A stretch of DNA of 10,200 nt from Marinibacterium sp039179965 (GTDB lineage Bacteria; Pseudomonadota; Alphaproteobacteria; Rhodobacterales; Rhodobacteraceae). The notes beneath the pieces were generated by a model. That model was not told where the DNA came from. It saw only the letters and a program-made list of their open reading frames with translations, and did not search any database. The stretch is taken from contig JBCDEC010000166.1 in NCBI GenBank assembly GCA_039179965.1, positions 1 to 10,200 of the forward strand. Direction: 5' to 3'. Each line of letters begins with the position of its first letter. Positions within the stretch are counted from its first letter, which is position 1. The position numbers were made by a program, and so were the translations under genes. Positions 1 through 7,611 of the stretch are shown here, piece by piece.

Positions 1-2
1 AG

Positions 3-128
3 GTGTTGGAGGCCGAGATGAAAATAATTGAAACCGGACTGGGACGCCGTGCGACAGAGAAAGACATGGCCGGCAGCTTCGCCCAATGGCCGCCTCGTGG
101 CGCCGCTTTTCTTGGCACCTTGCTCTGA
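3..128 (+). CDS. possible 3' end of an upstream gene, unidentified
   Basis: One + strand frame is open from the left edge (first full codon at position 3) to a TGA at 126-128. It would encode about 41 residues, ending in GAAFLGTLL. I do not recognise the protein. It could be the C-terminus of a gene that starts outside the window, or a chance open frame in GC-rich DNA. Another frame, closed at 29-31, could equally be the end of the upstream gene. The 106 bases between 128 and the sodium channel gene have no coding signal I can support. Confidence 0.25.
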   Translation: MLEAEMKIIETGLGRRATEKDMAGSFAQWPPRGAAFLGTLL

Positions 129-234
129 CACGGAGGCCGAGGAAACGGGTGCGACGATGCAGGCTGCCGGAGTTAGATCTTGTGCGGTAGGGGCCTTTGG
201 GGTTTCGGACCGCCGGTGAGAAGGGCGCGATATT

Positions 235-1107
235 ATGAACGACGCAGCAAAGGACGGGATGGACGAGGCAGGGCCGGACACCATGCGCGACAAGGTGCGC
301 GCCTTTGTCGAACGACCGGATGTGTCCAATGGCATTCTGGTGATCATCATCGTGAATGCGGTGACCCTGGGCATGTCGACCTCGGACCAGGTGATGAGCT
401 CTGTCGGTGGCCTTCTCACTGTCCTGGACCGGGTGATCCTGGCGATTTTCGTGATCGAGATGCTCCTGAAGCTCTACGCCTATGGCTGGTCCTTCTTCCG
501 CAACGCCTGGAACATCTTTGATCTGGTGGTGGTGGGCCTGGGGCTTTTGCCGAACCGGTCCGAATTGTCCGCCCTGCGCGGTCTGCGGGTGATCCGGGCG
601 CTGCGGGTGCTCTCGGCCGTGCCGCAGATGCGCGCCGTTGTTCAGGCCTTGCTGGACGCGCTGCCCGGCATGGGGGCGGTCATCGTGATGCTGTCGGTCG
701 TCTATTACGTTTTCGCGGTGATGGCGACGCTCATGTATGGCCCGAGCTTTCCCGAGTGGTTTGGCACGCTGGGCCGTTCGCTCTATTCGCTGTTCCAGAT
801 CATGACCTTGGAAAGCTGGTCGATGGGCATCGTCCGCCCGGTGATGGAGGCCTATCCGATGGCCTGGGCCTTCTTCGTCCCCTTCATCGTGCTGACGGCC
901 TTTTCCGTGCTGAACCTTTTCATCGGTATTCTGGTCAATACAATGCAGGCCGCCGTGGAGGCGGATGCCGAGGCGGAATTTGAACGCTTGCGTGCGTTGG
1001 TGCGCACGGAAACGGATGTTGTGGATGAACATGTTCTGGGGCTGCGCGATGAGATCCGTGCTTTGCGCGAAGATATCGGTCGCCTGAAGGGAGGAGACGC
1101 CGGATGA
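235..1107 (+). CDS. NavAb-like voltage-gated sodium channel (bacterial Nav, ion transport family)
   Basis: This is an inner-membrane channel of 290 residues that would assemble as a tetramer and pass Na+ on depolarisation. The full one-domain bacterial Nav plan is visible: S1 at about 30-48; S2 at 62-82 with Glu75; S3 at 90-105 with Asp96; S4 with arginines every third residue (115, 118, 121, 124); S4-S5 linker SAVPQMR; S5 at about 144-168; pore helix; selectivity filter TLESWSMG at 191-198; S6 at 209-237 with Asn227. A charged, probably coiled-coil tail runs over about 240-286. The filter, the linker and the pore stretch FPEWFGTLG match NavAb closely, as I remember it. The ATG at 235 has a GAGAAGG-type site at 218-224; in-frame ATGs at 259 and 283 are weaker alternatives that would only shorten the cytoplasmic N-terminus. 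The stop overlaps the next gene's start (ATGA), implying coupled translation with a T6SS sheath gene. Channel identity is firm; any role in secretion is inference. Confidence 0.93.
   Translation: MNDAAKDGMDEAGPDTMRDKVRAFVERPDVSNGILVIIIVNAVTLGMSTSDQVMSSVGGLLTVLDRVILAIFVIEMLLKLYAYGWSFFRNAWNIFDLVVVGLGLLPNRSELSALRGLRVIRALRVLSAVPQMRAVVQALLDALPGMGAVIVMLSVVYYVFAVMATLMYGPSFPEWFGTLGRSLYSLFQIMTLESWSMGIVRPVMEAYPMAWAFFVPFIVLTAFSVLNLFIGILVNTMQAAVEADAEAEFERLRALVRTETDVVDEHVLGLRDEIRALREDIGRLKGGDAG
1087..1096 (+). promoter_or_regulatory. strong Shine-Dalgarno for the sheath fusion gene, inside the channel gene
   Basis: AAGGGAGGAG lies 7 bases before the ATG at 1104 and within the last codons of the sodium channel gene. 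It fixes the start of the fusion protein. With the 4-base ATGA overlap, it indicates that ribosomes finishing the channel can start the sheath protein. Confidence 0.8.
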
Positions 1108-4100
1108 GCGACAGTCAGAAGTTCATTGCCCGCAATCGCGCGCCGCGGGTCCAGATCGAATATGATGTGGAACTTTACGGTGCCGAAAAGAAGGTGCAGC
1201 TGCCCTTCGTGATGGGGGTGATGTCCGAGCTTTCTGGCAAATCGCACGTCAAGCAGCCCGCGGTTGAGGACCGGAGTTTCCTTGACATCGATGTCGACAA
1301 TTTTGACGACCGGATGAAGGCCATCGCTCCGCGCGTGGCCTTTTCGGTGCCCAATACGCTGACCGGCGAGGGCAATCTGAATGTCGATCTGACCTTTGAG
1401 GAGATGGCCGACTTCGAGCCCGGCGCAATCGCGTCCAAGATCGAACCGCTGCAGGCGCTTCTGGACGCCCGCACCCAGCTCAGCAATCTGATGGCCTACA
1501 TGGATGGCAAGGCGGGCGCGGAGAAACTGATTGAACGCATCCTGCAGGATCCTGCGCTGCTCAAGGTGCTCGGCGGGGCGGCGAGCGCCGCTCCGGCAGA
1601 GACAGAGGCCGCGCTGCAGCGGCTGCGCGCCATGGCACCTGCCGAGCCTGTTGCCGACCCTCAGGACCCGTCCGATACGGTGCTCGCGGCACTTGCCGCA
1701 AATGCGCCAGATGAGAGTGCGCCACCTGACACGGACGCGGATATCCTGGCCGATCTTGCGGGAATCGCTCCGGCAGCGTCGCCCGATACCGACAAGACAG
1801 CGGATATCCTCTCCGATCTCGCCGGAGCGGTTCCGCCAACGCCTGCGGACATTGACGGTACAGCGGACGTCCTCTCCGATCTCGCCGGAGCGGTTCCGCC
1901 AACGCCTGCGGATACTGACGACACAGCGGATGTCCTCTCCGACCTCGCCGGAGCGGCTCCGCCAACGCCTGCGGATACTGACGACACAGCGGATGTCCTC
2001 TCCGATCTCGCCGAACAGGCCCCACAGGCGCCGGCAGCCTCGGAAGCGGACAGCGAGATCCTGGCCGATCTGGTCGCGAAGACCCCCGCCAATACATCCG
2101 ATCCGGAGCCGGTGGCAGACATACTCGCGGACCTTGCCATTCAGGACAATTCCGCCCCTGAGCCACCCGATGGCGTGTCGGACATCCTGTCCGATTTGAC
2201 GGATCTCACCGCCGCTCCGGAAGACACGCAGGCACACGACGCGACATCCGTCACACTCACCGGTCTCGCGGCCACAGCTTTGGAAGATGCGCCCAAGGAT
2301 GATCTCGACAACATTCTGGGCGATCTGGCGCTGAGCCCCGGCGAGACCACCCCGGCGCGGGACCGGACAGATGATATCCTGTCTGACCTGTCGACGCCCG
2401 AGACGCCCGAGACACCCGACGGCGATCCGGATGAGATCCTGTCCGGTTTGGGCGAAGCCCCGCCGGAAGAGCCATCTGAGACAGATGCGCTGGACGACAT
2501 TCTCGCCGGTGTCGATTCTCCCGTTGGAGCCTCGGATACGGGAGACGATCTGGACGATATCCTTGCCGGGCTGGACGAGGCGCCGACGGAGGCTGCGGCG
2601 GAAGTCGATGAGTTGGACGACATTCTGGCTGGTTTGGGCGAGCCCCCGCCGGAAGACCCATCTGGGGCAGATGGGCTGGATGATATTCTCGCCGGTGTCG
2701 ATGCTCCCGTTGAAACCTCAGACGCGGGGGATGATCTGGACGACATCCTTGGCGGTCTAGACGACGCAACGACAGCGGCTTCGACAAAGGCTGATGATCT
2801 CGATGACATCCTTGCCGGGCTGGACGACGCTCCTGCATCGGCTCCGGCAAAGGCCGATGATCTGGACGATATCCTTGCGGGCCTTGACGAACCACCGACG
2901 GAGGCGCACGCGCAATCGGATGATCTGGACGATCTCCTTGCCGGGTTGAGCGACAGCGCGGCGCCAGACATCGCTGATGATGGTCTGGACGACTTGCTCG
3001 CGGATCTGGATGCTCCGGCAGGCGCGTCTGACCCGGCCGCCTTGTCGGAAGATGACGGGCTGGATGACCTGCTGGCCGATCTAGATGCCGCGCCCGCTGC
3101 GGCGGCAGAGGCACCGGCGCAGACGGTTCAAACGCGCGAGACCGAGTTTGCGTTCGGCACGCTGACCGGCGCGCCCCTGGCGCAAGAGGCGCTCCGGCGC
3201 ACACGCTTTCGGATTGCGCTCTTTGGCGATTTTACCGGACGGGCGGTCAGGGGCGTGCTGGAGACCGGGGCGGCGCTGGCCAGCCGCGCGCCCGTCCAGC
3301 TTGATCCGGACACAGTCGAGAACATCATCGAAAGCTTCGCACAGGATCTGATCCTGCCGGTGGGCAAGGACGGCGCCGGAGTGCGCGTACCGGTCTCGGG
3401 GCTTGATGATCTGCATCCCGATGAAATCTATGAAAAGGCGGAGATCTTTGCCGAGTTGAACGGATTGCGCGGGCAATTGCAGGCCGGCGCGACGTCGGCC
3501 GGAGCTCTGGACCGGGTCAAGGCCTGGTCAGAGGCCCATGACATGCCGCTGGCGCCCACGCATGTGCGCTCGGCGGCGACGTCGGTGCCCGCAGACCTCA
3601 AGCTCAGCGACTTTCAGCGCCTGATCGGAGACGAGACCGCGCGGCTCAGCCAGGCCAGCCCGGTGGAGGACATGATTGGTCGGATCGTCGGGCCGCATCT
3701 GCGCCGGGCGCCGGATGCGGATGCGGTGGGGCTTGTGGATGAGGCGATTGCCACGGCGATGCGGCTCATCCTGCATCACCCGGATTTTCAGGCCCTGGAA
3801 AGCCAATGGCGCAGCCTTGACCTCTTGGCCCGCTCTATCGAGGCCGACGACACGCTGGACGTGATGCTCTATGACATCTCCGCCGAAGAGATTGCGGCTG
3901 ATCTGGCCGCGCAGGATGATCTGTCGCAAAGCGGTCTGGCGCGCCTGTTGACCGAGGCGCCGCTCGACGAAGAGACCGGGCGCGGCGCCTATTCGCTGAT
4001 GGTCGGGCTTTACACGTTCGAAGAAACCCCGCCGCATGCGCAAATACTGGGTCGCATCGCCCGCGTGGCGGCACATGTGGACGCGCCGTTTGTTTCGGCG

Positions 4101-4793
4101 CTCTCCAACGGGTTCATGGAGACCGCCAAGGACGAGCGCCACCCTCTGGTGGCGCAGGCCTGGGACACGCTGCGCGCCATGCCCGAGGCGGCCTATCTGG
4201 GACTTGCCGCACCGCGTTTCATGCTGCGGCGACCCTATGGTGCCAAAACCGAACCGACGTATGAATTCGATTTTGAGGAATTCACGCCGGAAGAGGGGCT
4301 CAAGGGGCTGCTCTGGGCCAATCCGGTGGTGCTGGTGACGATCCTTGTGGCGCAATCCTTCCGCAAGAACGGGCCGGGGCTTGATCTGGGCTCGGTCATG
4401 TCCCTGGGTGACGTGCCCTATCACTATGTCAATGACCGCTTCGGCGATCAGGTGGCGCTGCCCTGTACCGAACGCAATCTGACACTTGCGCGGGTCGAAG
4501 AGGTCATGGCGCGCGGCCTGATGCCGGTGGTCTGGGTCAAGGGCCGGGACGAGATCCGGCTGACCTCTTTCAATGCGCTGGGAGGCGAGACTCTGCGCGG
4601 GCCCTGGACGGGCACGCCGGTGCCGCCGGCGTCTCCGCCCAAACCGCCGGCACCGGCGGCGGCGCCGGACACGGATGACCCGCTTGGCGATCTGGATGAC
4701 CTGCTGGCCGATTTTGCCAATGACACGCCGGATGCGAGCGACGAGGATGCGGAGATGGACCCGGAACTGGCCGCTCTTCTGGAGGGTCTCTGA
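1104..4793 (+). CDS. T6SS sheath fusion: TssB, about 23-unit acidic repeat array, TssC-like (ImpD-type) protein
   Basis: The product is 1229 residues; separate TssB and TssC proteins are usually about 165 and 490. Residues 1-157 are a canonical TssB/VipA (NRAPRVQIEY near the start, FLDIDVDNFDDR at 59-70, DFEPGAIA at 103-110). Residues about 190-662 are a low-complexity acidic array of LDDILAGL-type motifs every 20-21 residues. Residues about 698-830 (RFRIALFGDFTGRA, then LDDLHPDEIYEKA) resemble the TssB-like N-terminal part of long TssC relatives. Residues about 853-1165 are TssC/VipB-like (HHPDFQALESQWRSLDLLAR, LGLAAPRFMLRRPYGAKT, FDFEEF, GLLWANP). The protein then ends in a Pro-rich, acidic tail with one more LDDLLADF motif. 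The usual C-terminal sheath domain of TssC is absent. I infer a cytoplasmic sheath-associated protein, closest in layout to ImpD-type second TssC proteins fused behind TssB. A true TssC would be expected elsewhere in the locus. There is no frameshift or internal stop. Confidence 0.9.
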   Translation: MSDSQKFIARNRAPRVQIEYDVELYGAEKKVQLPFVMGVMSELSGKSHVKQPAVEDRSFLDIDVDNFDDRMKAIAPRVAFSVPNTLTGEGNLNVDLTFEEMADFEPGAIASKIEPLQALLDARTQLSNLMAYMDGKAGAEKLIERILQDPALLKVLGGAASAAPAETEAALQRLRAMAPAEPVADPQDPSDTVLAALAANAPDESAPPDTDADILADLAGIAPAASPDTDKTADILSDLAGAVPPTPADIDGTADVLSDLAGAVPPTPADTDDTADVLSDLAGAAPPTPADTDDTADVLSDLAEQAPQAPAASEADSEILADLVAKTPANTSDPEPVADILADLAIQDNSAPEPPDGVSDILSDLTDLTAAPEDTQAHDATSVTLTGLAATALEDAPKDDLDNILGDLALSPGETTPARDRTDDILSDLSTPETPETPDGDPDEILSGLGEAPPEEPSETDALDDILAGVDSPVGASDTGDDLDDILAGLDEAPTEAAAEVDELDDILAGLGEPPPEDPSGADGLDDILAGVDAPVETSDAGDDLDDILGGLDDATTAASTKADDLDDILAGLDDAPASAPAKADDLDDILAGLDEPPTEAHAQSDDLDDLLAGLSDSAAPDIADDGLDDLLADLDAPAGASDPAALSEDDGLDDLLADLDAAPAAAAEAPAQTVQTRETEFAFGTLTGAPLAQEALRRTRFRIALFGDFTGRAVRGVLETGAALASRAPVQLDPDTVENIIESFAQDLILPVGKDGAGVRVPVSGLDDLHPDEIYEKAEIFAELNGLRGQLQAGATSAGALDRVKAWSEAHDMPLAPTHVRSAATSVPADLKLSDFQRLIGDETARLSQASPVEDMIGRIVGPHLRRAPDADAVGLVDEAIATAMRLILHHPDFQALESQWRSLDLLARSIEADDTLDVMLYDISAEEIAADLAAQDDLSQSGLARLLTEAPLDEETGRGAYSLMVGLYTFEETPPHAQILGRIARVAAHVDAPFVSALSNGFMETAKDERHPLVAQAWDTLRAMPEAAYLGLAAPRFMLRRPYGAKTEPTYEFDFEEFTPEEGLKGLLWANPVVLVTILVAQSFRKNGPGLDLGSVMSLGDVPYHYVNDRFGDQVALPCTERNLTLARVEEVMARGLMPVVWVKGRDEIRLTSFNALGGETLRGPWTGTPVPPASPPKPPAPAAAPDTDDPLGDLDDLLADFANDTPDASDEDAEMDPELAALLEGL
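1671..3089 (+). repeat. array of about 23 protein-level repeats, period 20-21 residues (60-63 bp)
   Basis: Within the sheath fusion, cores such as DILADLA, DVLSDLA, DILAGLD and DLLADLD start at residues 192 (degenerate), 213, 234, 255, 276, 297, 318, 339, 360, 383 (degenerate), 403, 424, 444, 465, 485, 506, 527, 547, 568, 589, 610, 630 and 655. Spacing is 20 or 21 in all but two intervals (23 and 25). The first half favours (D/E)ILSDLA with Pro/Thr-rich spacers. The second half favours DDLDDILAGLD with Ala/Pro/Glu spacers. Each unit looks like a short amphipathic acidic helix plus a flexible spacer. Confidence 0.9.
1803..1991 (+). repeat. three near-identical 63-bp tandem repeats
   Basis: Units at 1803-1865, 1866-1928 and 1929-1991 differ at only a few positions and share the core CTCGCCGGAGCGG followed by TCCGCCAACGCCTGCGGA with one variable base between. 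A fourth, diverged unit follows at 1992. They encode DVLSDLAGAxPPTPADxDxTA. Their similarity at silent positions, unlike the rest of the array, points to recent tandem duplication or gene conversion. Confidence 0.9.
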
Positions 4794-4794
4794 A

Positions 4795-4836
4795 ATGCAG
4801 AGACGCGGTCATGACAGATCGAGGTGTGGCTTGTGA
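4795..4836 (+). other. possible 13-codon coupling ORF ahead of vgrG
   Basis: A mini-ORF starts at the ATG at 4795, just after the sheath gene's stop, and has a good GGAGGG site at 4781-4786. It ends at a TGA (4834-4836) that overlaps the preferred vgrG start GTG (4833-4835). The peptide would begin MQRRGHD and has no recognised function. It could carry ribosomes to the weak GTG start, or be fortuitous. Confidence 0.25.
4821..4824 (+). promoter_or_regulatory. ribosome binding site that decides the vgrG start
   Basis: GAGG ends 8 bases before the GTG at 4833. The in-frame GTG at 4824 overlaps this motif and has no purine-rich site of its own, so 4833 is the better start; the reading frame is the same. 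Confidence 0.5.
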
Positions 4837-6917
4837 CGATCAGCAAACCCAGTGAAGACGCCTTCGCCTGGATGTCGGGCGGATATTCGGCCGGTGATCT
4901 CGAACTGCGCAAAGCCATCATTCGCGAAGGAATGAGCACGCTCACCGAGATGACCGTGTCCTTTCAATCCAAAAGCAAGGATCTGGATCTGACCCAGTTC
5001 CTGGGCGCAGAGATGCAGGTGCACCTGAAAACCGAAAACGCCGCCGGCAGCAAAAAGCGCGATTTTGGCGGTGTGTGCGTGTCGGTGGAAAATCTCGGGA
5101 TGCGCGCGGGCATGCGCCAATACGTCGCCGAAGTGCGGCCCTGGTTTTATCTCCTGACGCGGCGGGTCAATTGCAAGGTCTTCCAGAACAAGACGACCAA
5201 GCAGATTATCGAGGAGATTTTTAAGGAGCACGGCTTCAAAGACTACGCGTTCAAGCTGACCGAGAGTTACGCCGAGCGTCAATATTGCGTGCAATACCGC
5301 GAAAGCGACTATGCCTTCATTTGTCGGTTGCTCGAACAAGACGGGGTCTATTTCTTTTTCGCCACCAAGTCGCAGTCGGAAACACCCGACCAGCTGGTCT
5401 TTTGCGACAGCAAGAGCGCACATGTCGCAGTGCCGGACCATGATACTGTCATGTTCCAGGCGCGCTCAAACAAGGACGGCGGGCGCAGGGACACGATCAG
5501 TGAATGGGCCGCGTCCTTGCAGGTGACCTCGGGCAAGGTCACGCTGGATGACTTTGAGTTTTTCCGGTTCAGGAGGGCCAATCTTGTCGAAGAAAAGGGC
5601 CCCAAGCGCGGCCATTCCCACAGCGAGTTCGAGCTATACGACTATCCCGGCCGGTTCCGCGGCGAAGGTAAACAGCCAGATGACCAACCAATCAAAGACG
5701 AACGTCATCTCGCCCAAAAGCGCGCGAAGGTGCGCATGGAGGCCGAGGCCATTCGCCACAAGCTGTGGCGCGGCGCGTCTGGTGTGCGGACCATGGGCGT
5801 GGGGCACCGGTTCACGCTCAAGGAACATCCCGATGAGGCAGCCAACGACGAATATCTGGTGATCTCGGCCGTACATTACGTGCAAACCGACATGGATATT
5901 GCCGATGATCCGGTCGACTACGACATCGAGGCCAAAAACATGGAAATCCCGGAAGGGATCGGACGGTTTGCCTATGCCTCAACCATCGAAGCCACGTTGC
6001 TCAGAGATCCGTATCGCGCCCCGCTGGCAACGCCCTGGCCGCTGATCACCGGGCTACAGACGGCTCAGGTCGTGGGCCCCAAAGGCGAAGAAATCCACAC
6101 CGACGACTACGGGCGCATCAAGGTCAAATTCCACTGGGACCGGTTCTCCTCTGACGACAATACCGCCTCCTGCTGGGTGCGGGTGGCCACGCCCTGGGCC
6201 GGGCAGAACTATGGCTTTGCCGCCGTGCCCCGGGTCGGGCAGGAGGTCGTCATACAGTTCGAGGAAGGAGACCCGGGTCGGCCAATCTGCGTCGGCATGC
6301 TCTACAACGAGCAAAATCCGAAAGTGTATTCGAAGAAGGAAACGCTCAACGAAATCGGCATACGCTCAAACAGCACCAAGGACGCAAAACGCCCTGGCTT
6401 CAACGAACTGATGTTCGACGATACCGGGAATAAGGAGATGATGCGCGTGCAGGCGCAGAAGGATCACCACTTCGTGACCAAGAACATCTCGCGCATTGGG
6501 GTGGGTCTGCCAGATATCGAAACACTGGCGGATCACACATTTGAAGGCGACGCCGAAGGCTCGCTGCTGCAGGTGATCCAGAACAATATGGAACACGATG
6601 TTCTGGACGGGGATCACCGCTATTTTCTGCGCAGCGGCAGCCAGGAAAAGACCATCAACAAGGACTACAAGACAATCGTCGAAACCGGCGACATGTCAGT
6701 GAACGTGAACGCGGGCGCAATTGAGATCGAAGCGGCCAAGAAGATCGTGCTGAAGGTAGGGGGCTCCACCATCACCCTGACGCAGCAGGGGATAGCTGTT
6801 GAAGCTCCTATGGTCGAGGTCAAAGCCAAGGGCATGCTGACCGCCCAGGGCAAGATGACCACTGTCAAAGGCGACGCCATGCTGACCCTCAAGGGCAGCG
6901 TAACGTTGATCAACTGA
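4833..6917 (+). CDS. vgrG: T6SS spike protein VgrG (TssI)
   Basis: VgrG trimers cap the Hcp tube and are pushed out of the cell when the sheath contracts. From GTG 4833 the protein is 694 residues. Residues about 15-330 are the gp27-like part (phage late control D type), with YVAEVRPWFYLL near 97 and the stretch ESDYAFICRLLEQDGVYF at 157-174. The gp5-like OB fold follows at about 395-495, with HTDDYGRIKVKFHWDR, WVRVATPWAG, RVGQEVVIQFEEGDPGRP and GMLYNEQNP. The rest is a needle/beta-helix region, including FNELMFDD and AQKDHHF, ending in repeated beta-prone segments. There is no fused toxin domain and only a short tail, so it is a structural rather than an 'evolved' VgrG. Effectors would need to bind it through the C-terminal end or an adaptor. 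It sits 39 bases after the sheath fusion and 10 bases before the next gene. Confidence 0.95.
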   Translation: MTISKPSEDAFAWMSGGYSAGDLELRKAIIREGMSTLTEMTVSFQSKSKDLDLTQFLGAEMQVHLKTENAAGSKKRDFGGVCVSVENLGMRAGMRQYVAEVRPWFYLLTRRVNCKVFQNKTTKQIIEEIFKEHGFKDYAFKLTESYAERQYCVQYRESDYAFICRLLEQDGVYFFFATKSQSETPDQLVFCDSKSAHVAVPDHDTVMFQARSNKDGGRRDTISEWAASLQVTSGKVTLDDFEFFRFRRANLVEEKGPKRGHSHSEFELYDYPGRFRGEGKQPDDQPIKDERHLAQKRAKVRMEAEAIRHKLWRGASGVRTMGVGHRFTLKEHPDEAANDEYLVISAVHYVQTDMDIADDPVDYDIEAKNMEIPEGIGRFAYASTIEATLLRDPYRAPLATPWPLITGLQTAQVVGPKGEEIHTDDYGRIKVKFHWDRFSSDDNTASCWVRVATPWAGQNYGFAAVPRVGQEVVIQFEEGDPGRPICVGMLYNEQNPKVYSKKETLNEIGIRSNSTKDAKRPGFNELMFDDTGNKEMMRVQAQKDHHFVTKNISRIGVGLPDIETLADHTFEGDAEGSLLQVIQNNMEHDVLDGDHRYFLRSGSQEKTINKDYKTIVETGDMSVNVNAGAIEIEAAKKIVLKVGGSTITLTQQGIAVEAPMVEVKAKGMLTAQGKMTTVKGDAMLTLKGSVTLIN

Positions 6918-6927
6918 GGGGCGTGAG

Positions 6928-7524
6928 ATGACCGATCGTTTTTCAGGTATGATCAAGGTCCCGCAGGAACCGGCGGCAAAGCTTCTGGCCCGCGCCAGCG
7001 CCCGGTTGACCGCGCCGATCGAAGCCCCGGCCAGCGCCTCCGTGGATGTCGTTCTGGCGGAGTTGGAGGCGAAGGACGAATTGTTCGACATGCTCCACCT
7101 GATCGCGGTGGCGCTTCCGGCGCGCGAACGGGTCTGGTGGGCCTGTCTGGCCGCCCGCGATTATCTGGGACCGAAATCCGACGAGGATCCCGCGCCCCTG
7201 AAGGCGGCCGAGGCCTGGGTCTACGAGCCCTCCGACGACAATCGCACCATGGCCAGCGATGCCATTGACGCAGCTTACGTCGATGACAACACCATCCATT
7301 GCGCCATGGCCGCGCTTTACAGCGACGGCACTCTGGGGCCGGGCGATCTGGCCAAGTTTCCGGCACCAGCCGGGGTCGCCGAAGCCGCGGCCTTCGGGAT
7401 GAATATGGTAGCGCTTGGAGAATTGTCTGATAGGTTTGAAGAACATGGCAGACTTTTGGTCGACCGCGGCGTGGACATCGGCCGCGGCGGAAACGGCAGA
7501 ATGGACGCGGCGGGGAGCGATTGA
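6928..7524 (+). CDS. T6SS-linked accessory protein, resembles DUF6931
   Basis: This 198-residue soluble protein has no signal peptide or membrane segment. Its centre carries RERVWWACLAARDYLG (about 67-82) followed by LKAAEAWVYEPSDDNRTMA, a Trp-rich helical pattern I associate with small proteins annotated DUF6931 in T6SS loci. That family assignment is from memory and only moderately secure; the molecular function is unknown to me. The region from about 130 (ALYSDGTLGPGDLAKFPAP) to RGVDIGRGGNG keeps the family style to near the end, which supports this frame and stop. The ATG at 6928 has GAGGGG at 6916-6921, overlapping the vgrG stop. Its place directly behind vgrG would fit an adaptor, chaperone or baseplate accessory, but this is inference from position only. 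Confidence 0.8.
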   Translation: MTDRFSGMIKVPQEPAAKLLARASARLTAPIEAPASASVDVVLAELEAKDELFDMLHLIAVALPARERVWWACLAARDYLGPKSDEDPAPLKAAEAWVYEPSDDNRTMASDAIDAAYVDDNTIHCAMAALYSDGTLGPGDLAKFPAPAGVAEAAAFGMNMVALGELSDRFEEHGRLLVDRGVDIGRGGNGRMDAAGSD

Positions 7525-7605
7525 ACCGAGCATGGTCTCACGGGTCGGAATATTGGGCCGCGCCTTCGCGACCGGTTGGACACCTGCCCGCGGCGCGCGC
7601 CGGAC

Positions 7606-7611
7606 GGGAGG
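7606..7611 (+). promoter_or_regulatory. ribosome binding site that decides the tagH start
   Basis: GGGAGG lies 8 bases before the ATG at 7620. The same frame is open back to a TTG at 7521, but that start has no clear site and would add 33 residues of non-conserved sequence ahead of the FHA domain, so 7620 is preferred. Confidence 0.65.

Noticed and set aside
112..124. TTGGCACCTTGCT, resembling a sigma-54 promoter
   Set aside because: The GG and GC elements are 8 bases apart rather than the required 12, so the spacing is wrong.
1800..2060. CRISPR-like direct repeats
   Set aside because: The units are in-frame 63-bp coding repeats with no unique spacers; they belong to the sheath protein array.
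852..2237. Long minus-strand open frame (461 codons) over the sheath gene, and similar minus-strand frames at 2141-2971 and 2257-3204
   Set aside because: They mirror the GC-rich repetitive array, give Arg/Ser/Gly-rich low-complexity products with no domain, and lie opposite a well-supported gene.
6500..6917. Effector domain fused to VgrG
   Set aside because: The C-terminus is short, with beta-helix-type segments only (GGSTITLTQQGIAVEAP) and no extra domain or catalytic motif.
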